Below are positions 1-6,226 of a DNA stretch of 10,077 bases, piece by piece; position 1 is the stretch's first letter, and every line of letters starts with the position of its first letter. The DNA is from HIMB59 sp038124765 (GTDB lineage: Bacteria; Pseudomonadota; Alphaproteobacteria; HIMB59): positions 1 to 10,077 of the forward strand of contig JAYPCO010000033.1 of assembly GCA_038124765.1 (NCBI GenBank), given 5' to 3'. Made by a program: the position numbers and the translations under genes. The notes under the pieces were generated by a model. The model was not told where the DNA came from, made no database searches, and was given only the letters and a program-made list of their open reading frames with translations.

Positions 1-134
1 GTGCAGAACATAATATTCATCCAGAGTGTGAAATTATTAAAATGGATGAAATCAACAATGCCTTTGATAGACTTGCAAAAGGAGAAGTATCAGGACGCTT
101 AGTAATTGATATGTCTTCTTTGAATTTAGAGTAG
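1..134 (+). CDS. Zinc-dependent (MDR family) alcohol dehydrogenase, C-terminal end only
   Basis: Only the last 43 codons are present; the gene enters from the left edge, the first full codon is at 3 and the TAG stop is at 132-134. The visible tail contains a segment like KMDEINNAFDRLAKGEVSGR followed by LVIDM. This is the usual C-terminal signature of NAD(P)-dependent, zinc-binding medium-chain alcohol dehydrogenases: a helix with an acidic residue, the 'A-F-x-R-L-x-x-G' turn, then a final strand ending in V-I-D. The zinc ligands and Rossmann fold lie outside the window, so substrate and metal content cannot be judged. It converges on the rhaI stop codon with only 4 bases between the two stops. 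A role with lactaldehyde or propanediol would fit the neighbours but is inference. Family call fairly good, substrate unknown. Confidence 0.7.
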   Translation, partial: AEHNIHPECEIIKMDEINNAFDRLAKGEVSGRLVIDMSSLNLE

Positions 135-138
135 TTTT

Positions 139-1428
139 CTAAACAATACCTGATGAGGATCCGGTTTTGGCAATTCTAACTTTTGATTTGTTATTTTTAT
201 AATCCAACGTTCTATAGAGCGCTATAGGATCAATAGAATTATTATTTTCAAATCTTGCCATAGCGACAATCGCATTTACATCAGTTGAAAAAGCTCTTTT
301 TAAAATTTGCATAGCCAAAATAGGATCATGTTTATCTTGTGCTTGTTCTAAGTGTTTATAATTAACTAATAAAGATTTTGTATAAGAGTTTACTATCTCA
401 TTAGCACTTAACATCAAACTCTCAATAGGATCTGTAACATTGTGGGACTGATCAATCATGTAGGCAACTTTTTTTAATTTGTTAGATTGAGTTGCATTGG
501 TTAATTCATTAAAAATCAAAAATAATTCATAAGGATTAATGGAACCTGCATCTAAGTCATCATCGCCAAATTTGCTATCATTAAAATGAAAACCGCCTAG
601 TTTTTGTAAATCTATTAATCTGGAGACAATCATTTCAATATTAGTATTAGGTAAATGGTGTCCTAAATCAACTAAGCACAAAGCTTTGTCACCTAATTCT
701 TTAGCGCAAACATAGCTTGTACCCCAGTCACTAATGACTGTGGAGTAAAACGCAGGTTCATAAGGCTTGTGTTCTAGCAATACCACCCAATCCCCAGGAA
801 GTTTTGAATAAATTTTCTTCATGGAGTCCATATAGTTGTCTAAAGACCTCGAGAAGCTCATTTGACCTGGAAAGTTACCCCCGTCACCTATCCAGACTGT
901 TAATCCTTTTGAATTTAAAATCTTACCATTTTCTATTGCCTCAATATTTACTTGAACCGCAGCTTCTCTTATAGAGGCACTGGTGTTTGTCAGACTGCCA
1001 TATTTGAATGTTTCATTACTATTTTGAGGATCTTGAAAGGTATTAGAATTGACAACATCAAATCCAATTCCATAACTATCTGCAAATTCTTTCAACTCTT
1101 TAAAATCACTCACATTATCCCAAGGAAAATGAGGAGAAACTTTTTGAGTAAAACCATTTAAATCATTTATGACGGCACAGTCTTCTATTTTTTCAAAAAT
1201 ATTTTGTGGCTCTCCTATGCCAGGAAATCGAGCAAATCTGGTTCCACCAGTTCCTACTCCCCAAGTAGGAACAGCCACTTGAAATTTTTTTACGCTGTCT
1301 TTAATTGAGTTTATATCGATGTTTTGTTTTTTTAATTTTTTTTCTAAATATTCATAATCAAAATTTAAATCTGATTGGCTTTTTTTGTTATGTTCGATAA
1401 TTAAATTTTGATCAATAGCCTTAAACAT
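139..1428 (-). CDS. rhaI: L-rhamnose isomerase, Pseudomonas/Rhizobium type
   Basis: Cytoplasmic enzyme converting L-rhamnose to L-rhamnulose, the first catabolic step. The 429-residue protein is a TIM-barrel sugar isomerase. Near the N-terminus it has the family hallmark VAVPTWGVGTGGTRFARFPG (residues 51-70). The expected divalent-metal and catalytic residues are present: E219 in LLEHKPYEP, D254 and H257 in VDLGHHLP, H281 with D289 and D291 in GGFHFNDSKFGDDDLDAG, and D326 in YMIDQSHN. As I recall, these fall at almost the same numbers as in the structurally known Pseudomonas stutzeri enzyme. Length is normal for the family. The ATG at 1428 overlaps the upstream ASRT-family gene by 8 bases and is preceded by a G-rich TGGGGA that could serve as ribosome-binding site. 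It is the last gene of the operon, and no terminator is visible before the convergent gene. Confidence 0.96.
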   Translation of the reverse strand: MFKAIDQNLIIEHNKKSQSDLNFDYEYLEKKLKKQNIDINSIKDSVKKFQVAVPTWGVGTGGTRFARFPGIGEPQNIFEKIEDCAVINDLNGFTQKVSPHFPWDNVSDFKELKEFADSYGIGFDVVNSNTFQDPQNSNETFKYGSLTNTSASIREAAVQVNIEAIENGKILNSKGLTVWIGDGGNFPGQMSFSRSLDNYMDSMKKIYSKLPGDWVVLLEHKPYEPAFYSTVISDWGTSYVCAKELGDKALCLVDLGHHLPNTNIEMIVSRLIDLQKLGGFHFNDSKFGDDDLDAGSINPYELFLIFNELTNATQSNKLKKVAYMIDQSHNVTDPIESLMLSANEIVNSYTKSLLVNYKHLEQAQDKHDPILAMQILKRAFSTDVNAIVAMARFENNNSIDPIALYRTLDYKNNKSKVRIAKTGSSSGIV

Positions 1429-1813
1429 CAGTTCCCCATCCCATCGCGGTCATAAATGCATTATGCTCAGAAGTTGTATCAAGTCTAGATAATTGAGCTA
1501 CAACTTTTAAACTACTCTTTAAAATAATCGAATAGGGTTTTTCTCTTGGAAGAGATTTTCCCTCTACTTGAATATGATCAAGTCTGAGATGCAAACTTCT
1601 CTTTCCATCTATTTCATATTGAAAATTTTCGATTGGATCTTGATCTTCATAAAGAAAATCAATTGTTAAATTAGCCTTTTGAGAGGAATAGTTAACAATG
1701 CATAAAGATTCATGTCCAAACTGATCACCGTGGGAAGTTGTTTTATAGGGGTTGCCTTTAGAGGGCAAAAAGGCATCTGGAAAAACCCAAATATGTTTAC
1801 CTAATTCACTCAT
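1421..1813 (-). CDS. ASRT-family small protein (Anabaena sensory rhodopsin transducer-like, predicted sugar-binding beta-sandwich)
   Basis: A 130-residue soluble protein with no signal peptide or membrane segment. From memory it aligns along its whole length with the Anabaena sensory rhodopsin transducer: GKHIWVFPDAFLP (residues 5-17) with that family's first strand, GHESLCIVN (33-41) with SHETVCILN, DFLYEDQDPI (52-61) with ITIYYSDKEPV, and VVAQLSRLDTTSEHNAF (104-120) with VVQHTRLDSRQAENAL. Conserved residues include W9, H34-E35, N41, R77, R110-L111-D112 and N118-A119. De Souza, Iyer and Aravind (Biology Direct 2009) proposed from context that the superfamily binds small molecules, probably sugars, and senses sugar-metabolism state. 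The ATG overlaps rhaQ by 8 bases and the stop overlaps rhaI by 8 bases, so it is translated with the transporter and isomerase. No rhodopsin is in the window. Fold assignment is strong; the exact role (sensor, mutarotase substitute or other) is unproven. Confidence 0.9.
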   Translation of the reverse strand: MSELGKHIWVFPDAFLPSKGNPYKTTSHGDQFGHESLCIVNYSSQKANLTIDFLYEDQDPIENFQYEIDGKRSLHLRLDHIQVEGKSLPREKPYSIILKSSLKVVAQLSRLDTTSEHNAFMTAMGWGTDV

Positions 1814-2792
1814 TTTTTCTCCTAAAGTTTTTTACAAAGGAAGGAAAACCAATACTTAAAATTAAAAGCAAGCCAGTAAATATGATAATTCCGACACCTG
1901 GAACGTTTAATAGGCCTAGACCAAAAGAAAGCATTCCTAATATAAAAATAGATATAAAAACACCTAAAATAGTACCCGAACCTCCATATATATACACCCC
2001 TCCTAAAACCACCATAGTAATAATCTCTAATTCCCAACCAAATGCAATATTAGGTCGAACACTTGAAAGCCTACCTGATAAAAAGATAGATGCCAATGCA
2101 GAGAATAATCCGTTCAGGGTAAATAAAACAATGGTGTATTTATCAACTGCAATACCAGTATATTTAGCTGCATCTGGATTATTGCCAATCGAATAGATTT
2201 TTTTACCAATAAATGTTTTATGTAAGATAAAAGCAAAAACTATGGAGAGAATTATAAAAGTTAAGAAAGCATAAGGAATATATCCAAATAAATAATCACT
2301 ACCCATTGAAATAACTATTTCAGGAAATTTATTATAATACGAGTCCTCTAAAAAAGAATATGCCAATCCTCTAAATAAAGACATTGTACCGATCGTTACA
2401 ATGATTGAAGGAATAGCAAACTTGGTAATTATCAAGCCATTAAATAAACCACATAAAACGCCTGTAATTAAAGTTAAGAAAATTATCGTGGAAGTATCAT
2501 AACCCAGACTAGTCGTATAGCCCAATACGCAAGAAGATAAAGCCATTATTGAAGCAACAGATAAATCAATCTGTCTTGCAATAATGATAAAAGTCATACT
2601 CAAAGCTATGATTGCTTTTTCACTAAATAAGAAGGTGCTATCGATTAAATTGTATAAATCTAAAAAATAAGGCGAGATATTGGAGTTAATTAACAGGATT
2701 ACAAATAATACGATTAATAAAATAAATTCTTTTTTGTAAAAAATATCAAAAAATTTAAACGGAGGTTTATCGGGTATTAAATTACTCATCAT
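1806..2792 (-). CDS. rhaQ: Rhamnose ABC importer, permease subunit
   Basis: Inner-membrane permease of the ribose/rhamnose (RbsC, CUT2) family, 328 residues, with about 8-10 hydrophobic segments beginning at residues 22-36. Family motifs are visible: ARQIDLSVASIMALSS (72-87), GLFNGLIITKFAIPSIIVTIGTMSLFRG split over 115-142, the cytoplasmic coupling-loop segment IGNNPDAAKYTGI (202-214), and VVLGGVYIYGGSGT (261-274). Length is normal. It probably pairs with the adjacent permease to form the heterodimeric channel driven by RhaT. The name RhaQ follows gene order in the rhizobial rhaSTPQ operon; sequence alone does not separate P from Q. The ATG at 2792 overlaps the rhaP stop as ATGA, and a second ATG follows immediately at 2789. 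The 3' end overlaps the ASRT-family gene by 8 bases. Confidence 0.92.
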   Translation of the reverse strand: MMSNLIPDKPPFKFFDIFYKKEFILLIVLFVILLINSNISPYFLDLYNLIDSTFLFSEKAIIALSMTFIIIARQIDLSVASIMALSSCVLGYTTSLGYDTSTIIFLTLITGVLCGLFNGLIITKFAIPSIIVTIGTMSLFRGLAYSFLEDSYYNKFPEIVISMGSDYLFGYIPYAFLTFIILSIVFAFILHKTFIGKKIYSIGNNPDAAKYTGIAVDKYTIVLFTLNGLFSALASIFLSGRLSSVRPNIAFGWELEIITMVVLGGVYIYGGSGTILGVFISIFILGMLSFGLGLLNVPGVGIIIFTGLLLILSIGFPSFVKNFRRKNE

Positions 2793-3604
2793 TCAACCAT
2801 TATTGTTTTTTCTTTACGTTGTTCCGTTTTAGTATTGATAATAATTGCAATTAAAATAATGGCACCTGAAATTGCCAACTGCCAGAATTGAGATATATCT
2901 ACTGCAGGCAGTGCATTTCTGATTAGGCCAATTAACATCGCACCTAAAACACAACCAACAACCGTTCCCACTCCACCCATGACACTGATGCCACCAACGA
3001 CACAGGCCGAAATGACAGTTAATTCAAAACCAATCGCTATTTGAGTGGAGGCAACTGAATAGCGAGCCACCCATAAATANNNNNNNNNNNNNNNNNNNNN
3101 NNNNNNNNNNNNNNNNNNNNNNNNNNNNNNNNNNNNNNNNNNNNNNNNNNNNNNNNNNNNNNNNNNNNNNNNNNNNNNNACTTGCTTACCATCACTCACA
3201 AAATAAATTAACCCTCTGTAAATACTCAAGGTACCTAACGTAGTTACTATAAAAGGAACTTTTAAAATAGCTATAGATACTCCATTTAATAAACCTAAAA
3301 ATGTACCGATGATACAAGATAAAATAATAAAATAGATAACAGGCAATTCAGGATGAAGAGTAGATAAAAGTGATATTAACATTCCTGATAAAGCTAAATT
3401 AGATGCAACAGATAGATCAATTGCTCTAATTAATATTACGATCATCTGGCTTAATGCTAAAATAATTAAAATAGAGGTATCGGTAAGGACGTCAGATAAA
3501 CTAGAGGGTTTTACAAAAAATGGATTTGCAATACCCACGACAATTACACCTAATAATATAATTAAAAATAAAATTACATCTCTATTTGTTAAAAGTTTTT
3601 TCAT
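2789..3604 (-). CDS. rhaP: Rhamnose ABC importer, permease subunit, interrupted by an assembly gap
   Basis: Second CUT2-family permease. The N-terminal 141 residues carry hydrophobic segments, the motif IRAIDLSVASNLALSG (59-74) and LKVPFIVTTLGTLSIYRG (114-131). After the N run it resumes at YLWVARYSVA and continues through CVVGGISVMGGVGTVVG to a last hydrophobic helix and a charged tail. Both sides happen to be in the same frame across the 100 N, so the reading frame looks continuous, but the length is an artefact. Aligning shared motifs with the neighbouring permease shows about 49 residues more than the placeholder allows, so roughly 80-85 residues (about 250 bases) are really missing, including the cytoplasmic coupling loop. 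The ATG at 3604 overlaps the rhaT stop by one base (TAATG). No sign of a real frameshift or pseudogene. Confidence 0.9.
   Translation of the reverse strand: MKKLLTNRDVILFLIILLGVIVVGIANPFFVKPSSLSDVLTDTSILIILALSQMIVILIRAIDLSVASNLALSGMLISLLSTLHPELPVIYFIILSCIIGTFLGLLNGVSIAILKVPFIVTTLGTLSIYRGLIYFVSDGKQXXXXXXXXXXXXXXXXXXXXXXXXXXXXXXXXXXYLWVARYSVASTQIAIGFELTVISACVVGGISVMGGVGTVVGCVLGAMLIGLIRNALPAVDISQFWQLAISGAIILIAIIINTKTEQRKEKTIMVE
3080..3179. other. Scaffold gap (100 N) inside rhaP
   Basis: Exactly 100 N, a conventional placeholder for a gap of unknown size. Comparison with the paralogous permease suggests the true missing sequence is nearer 250 bases. The frame agreement on both sides is coincidence and does not support a 100-base length. 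Confidence 0.97.
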
Positions 3605-5082
3605 TAATCTCCACTAGCTATTTTTACTATTTGCTCTGATGATGTATTTTTAACATCCAATATTTCTTTAATCAGACCTTTATACATGACAACAACCCGA
3701 TCACACATTCCCAGTATTTCAGTTAATTCTGAAGATACCATTATAATAGACATGCCGTTCTCAACTAGCTCTCCCATAAATTCGTGCACTGCTGATTTAG
3801 ATCGCACATCGATACCTTTAGTGGGCTCATCTAAAATTAAAACCTCTGGCTTGGTGGAGAGCCATTTTGCTATAACAGTTTTTTGTTGATTGCCCCCCGA
3901 TAAACTTTGAGTTAGCTGACTCCAGTAGGAAACTTTTATATTAAGCTTCTCCTGCATCTCAGCAGCATTTTCGGTTTCTTTTTGATTATTTATTACAAAT
4001 AAATCGGAGTTCTTTTCCATAATAGCCATGTTGATATTATCTTTGACAGACATAAGCCCTGTCATTCCTAAGTTTTGACGCTCCTCAGATAAATAAACTA
4101 TTCCGTTTTTAATGGCGTCACTGGGATCTTTAATTTTAAGAGAGTTATTTTTAAAAATTATCTCCCCTTCATCTAACTTAGTTATTCCAAAGATCGATTT
4201 CATAACTTCAGAGCGGCCAGAGCCGACCAATCCATAGAAACCTAAAATTTCTTTTTTTCGTAAATTAAAATTAATATTTTTAAATTGGGTTTTTTTATAC
4301 AAATTTTTGACAGAAAAAATTTCATCTTCAATAGTAACTATATTTTTAGGAAAAATTTGATTAATTTCTCTGCCAGCCATATGTGTTATCAATTGATCTT
4401 TATTAGTATTGGAAATCAAATCTGCATTAATTAAGGCTCCGTCTCTTAATACTGTATATTCATCACATACTTCCATGACTTCATCTAATTTATGAGAGAT
4501 AAAAATAATAGATTTATTTTGTTTTTTTAAATTACGAATAATTTCATAAAGCTCGTTAATTTCTTTTTGAGATAAGGAAGCTGTAGGTTCATCCATGATC
4601 ACAATATCAGCATCATGAATTAATGATCTTGAAATTTGTACAATATGTCTTTGGGCAATACTTAAATCTTTTATTTTTTCATCAGGTAATATATTTGCTT
4701 CAAGATCATCCAATATTTTTTGAGTTTTTATTCTCATCGCCTTCCAATCAATAAGGCCGTTTGATTTAGTTATGTGATTACCAATAAAAATATTCTCCGT
4801 TACGGTGAGTTCATCAAACATCACAGACTCTTGATGAATTGCAGAAATACCTAACGCTAATGATTTGGCGGGATCGGCTATAGTGACTTGATTGCCATTT
4901 AAAAAAATACTTCCTCCATCAGGTTGATAAACACCACACAAAATCTTAACTAAAGTTGATTTACCAGCGCCATTTTCACCCAAAAGTGCGTGTATACTAT
5001 TTGGTTTTAATTGAAAATTAACATCTTGGAGTGCATTTACTCCATGGAAATTCTTAGAAATATTTTTTAATTCGAGTTTCAT
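3604..5082 (-). CDS. rhaT: Rhamnose ABC importer, ATP-binding protein with two ATPase domains
   Basis: Cytoplasmic ATPase that powers rhamnose import, RbsA/CUT2 type with two nucleotide-binding domains in one chain. Numbering from the ATG at 5082 (492 residues), domain 1 has Walker A GENGAGKST (35-43), Q-loop Q84, signature LSIAQ (140-144), Walker B IVIMDEPT (160-167) and H-loop H197. Domain 2 has the degenerate Walker A GLVGSGRSE (284-292) with Arg in place of Lys, an intact signature LSGGNQQK (394-401), Walker B VLILDEPT (414-421) and Ser in place of the H-loop His. That asymmetry is normal for this family, so domain 1 is expected to carry most catalysis. An in-frame TTG at 5100 would add six residues, but it lies inside the upstream hairpin. 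The family N-terminus (MKLELKNISKNFHG) supports the ATG. No good Shine-Dalgarno sequence is seen. Confidence 0.95.
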   Translation of the reverse strand: MKLELKNISKNFHGVNALQDVNFQLKPNSIHALLGENGAGKSTLVKILCGVYQPDGGSIFLNGNQVTIADPAKSLALGISAIHQESVMFDELTVTENIFIGNHITKSNGLIDWKAMRIKTQKILDDLEANILPDEKIKDLSIAQRHIVQISRSLIHDADIVIMDEPTASLSQKEINELYEIIRNLKKQNKSIIFISHKLDEVMEVCDEYTVLRDGALINADLISNTNKDQLITHMAGREINQIFPKNIVTIEDEIFSVKNLYKKTQFKNINFNLRKKEILGFYGLVGSGRSEVMKSIFGITKLDEGEIIFKNNSLKIKDPSDAIKNGIVYLSEERQNLGMTGLMSVKDNINMAIMEKNSDLFVINNQKETENAAEMQEKLNIKVSYWSQLTQSLSGGNQQKTVIAKWLSTKPEVLILDEPTKGIDVRSKSAVHEFMGELVENGMSIIMVSSELTEILGMCDRVVVMYKGLIKEILDVKNTSSEQIVKIASGD

Positions 5083-5087
5083 AAAAG

Positions 5088-5119
5088 AACATACGACCAA
5101 CGTAAATTGGTCGTATGTT
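5088..5119 (-). promoter_or_regulatory. Perfect 13-bp hairpin between rhaS and rhaT (attenuator / mRNA stabiliser)
   Basis: On the + strand AACATACGACCAA (5088-5100) is the exact reverse complement of TTGGTCGTATGTT (5107-5119), separated by a 6-base loop. In the operon transcript the stem starts 15 bases after the rhaS stop codon and is followed by CTTTT and then the rhaT ATG, so the 3' arm ends only 5 bases before that start. It resembles a weak intrinsic terminator and also covers the place where the rhaT ribosome-binding site should be. Such stem-loops behind binding-protein genes commonly keep that gene's expression above the transporter genes, by partial termination or by protecting the upstream mRNA. 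The inverted repeat is seen directly; the role is inferred. Confidence 0.75.
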
Positions 5120-5134
5120 TAATGTTTATTTTAT

Positions 5135-6121
5135 TTAGAAAATAGCAGCAAACTTATCGATGTTTGATGCATCGAAGATGAATGGATCTGCCATCGCAGC
5201 TGAATTACCAGCGCCAACACAAATTTCACCCATTCTACCTACAGGAATACAATCGCCTTCTTTTCCTGAGTGTTTACCGGATGCAATCTGATAAGATAAG
5301 TAAACAGCTGAGTAACCTAAATCAATTGGGTTCCAAATACCAAACTGCTTTGTAGCACCACTTTTTACGTGTGCCTGCATTTCACTTGGAAGACCTAAAC
5401 CAGTAACAAAAACCTTACCGATTAAACCTTGATCTTCTACTGCTTTCGCAGCCGCTACGATACCAACTGATGTAGGTGCTATAATACCTTTTAAGTTAGG
5501 ATATTTTTTAAATAGACCTAAAGCTTCTTGATAACTTTTATCAAATAAGTCGTCACCATAAACAGTATCTACCCATTTCATTTTTGAGTATTCAGGTTTT
5601 GCAAATTCTTTTTTCATTTCTTCAATCCAAGCATTTTGGTTGGTTGCTTGGCTAGTTGCACTAAGAATTGCAAATTCACCTTCATCACCCATAGAGTTTT
5701 TCATCCATTTGATGTTTGATGAACCGATTAATGCTGTGTTTGATGGATCTAAATTCATTACACGACCATCTTCACCTATGCCTGAGTCCCAAGAAATAAC
5801 TGTAATTCCTCTATCCATAGCTTTTTTACCAATAGAAACTAATGCATCTCTATCATTTGCAGAAATAGCAATTGCATCTACTTTTTGAGCTATTAAAGAG
5901 TTAATTACTTCGATTTGAGCTTCTGCGGTAGTTGTTGCTGGACCAGTATAAATTACTTCAACGCCACCAATTTCATTAGCAGCTTCTTGACCGCCTTCAG
6001 CGGCAGCTTCAAAAAATCCGATACCTAAACCTTTAACCACTAATGCAATACGCATATCTGCAGCATAAGAGTTAAAAGTCAGCAAGATAACGGACAATAA
6101 AGATAAGATAACTTTCTTCAT
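5135..6121 (-). CDS. rhaS: Rhamnose ABC importer, periplasmic substrate-binding protein
   Basis: Periplasmic binding protein of the ribose-binding (peripla_BP_4) fold, 328 residues, which captures L-rhamnose for the importer. Residues 1-20 form a typical signal peptide: MKK, a hydrophobic stretch, then SYA as the cleavage site before A21-D22. The mature protein begins with the strand MRIALVVKGLGIGFF. It continues with GGQEAANE, the QIEVINSLIAQKVDAIAISA region (69-88) and VISWDSGIGEDGR near 110-122, and ends in a cysteine-containing segment (GDCIPVGRMGEICVG). It is first in the minus-strand operon, as expected for the most highly expressed component, and is followed by a hairpin. The ATG at 6121 is only 5 bases from the second N run, so its ribosome-binding site and promoter are not in the assembled sequence. 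Family certain; rhamnose specificity rests mainly on context and overall resemblance to rhizobial RhaS. Confidence 0.93.
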   Translation of the reverse strand: MKKVILSLLSVILLTFNSYAADMRIALVVKGLGIGFFEAAAEGGQEAANEIGGVEVIYTGPATTTAEAQIEVINSLIAQKVDAIAISANDRDALVSIGKKAMDRGITVISWDSGIGEDGRVMNLDPSNTALIGSSNIKWMKNSMGDEGEFAILSATSQATNQNAWIEEMKKEFAKPEYSKMKWVDTVYGDDLFDKSYQEALGLFKKYPNLKGIIAPTSVGIVAAAKAVEDQGLIGKVFVTGLGLPSEMQAHVKSGATKQFGIWNPIDLGYSAVYLSYQIASGKHSGKEGDCIPVGRMGEICVGAGNSAAMADPFIFDASNIDKFAAIF

Positions 6122-6126
6122 TTTTT

Positions 6127-6226
6127 NNNNNNNNNNNNNNNNNNNNNNNNNNNNNNNNNNNNNNNNNNNNNNNNNNNNNNNNNNNNNNNNNNNNNNNNNN
6201 NNNNNNNNNNNNNNNNNNNNNNNNNN
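6127..6226. other. Scaffold gap (100 N) covering the divergent rhaS/rhaD control region and the 5' end of rhaD
   Basis: Exactly 100 N, a placeholder of unknown true size. It must contain the rhaS ribosome-binding site, both divergent promoters, any operator, and the first roughly 60-70 codons of rhaD, judged from the family length of about 690-700 residues. The real gap is therefore very likely longer than 300 bases. A small gene could also be hidden in it. Confidence 0.97.

Noticed and set aside
952..1161. 69-codon open frame on the + strand opposite rhaI
   Set aside because: Fully within the conserved isomerase gene on the other strand, with no support of its own.
1421..1813. Evidence for a rhodopsin-based light-sensing system, from the transducer-like protein
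   Set aside because: No rhodopsin (seven-helix, retinal-lysine) gene is present in the window; the two multi-helix proteins are clear ABC permeases. Family members occur widely without rhodopsins.
1882..2196. 104-codon open frame on the + strand opposite rhaQ
   Set aside because: It lies wholly antisense to a well-conserved permease, its product is proline-rich and resembles no family I know, and there is no ribosome-binding site; a shadow of the real gene.
4200..4250. Degenerate second Walker A (Arg for Lys) in rhaT as a damaging mutation
   Set aside because: This substitution and the missing H-loop His are normal for the second domain of ribose-type sugar importer ATPases.
5088..5119. Inverted repeat as a regulator operator or a mobile-element end
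   Set aside because: No second copy of the half-site was seen elsewhere in the window, there is no transposase or target duplication, and its place between two co-transcribed genes fits an RNA hairpin better.
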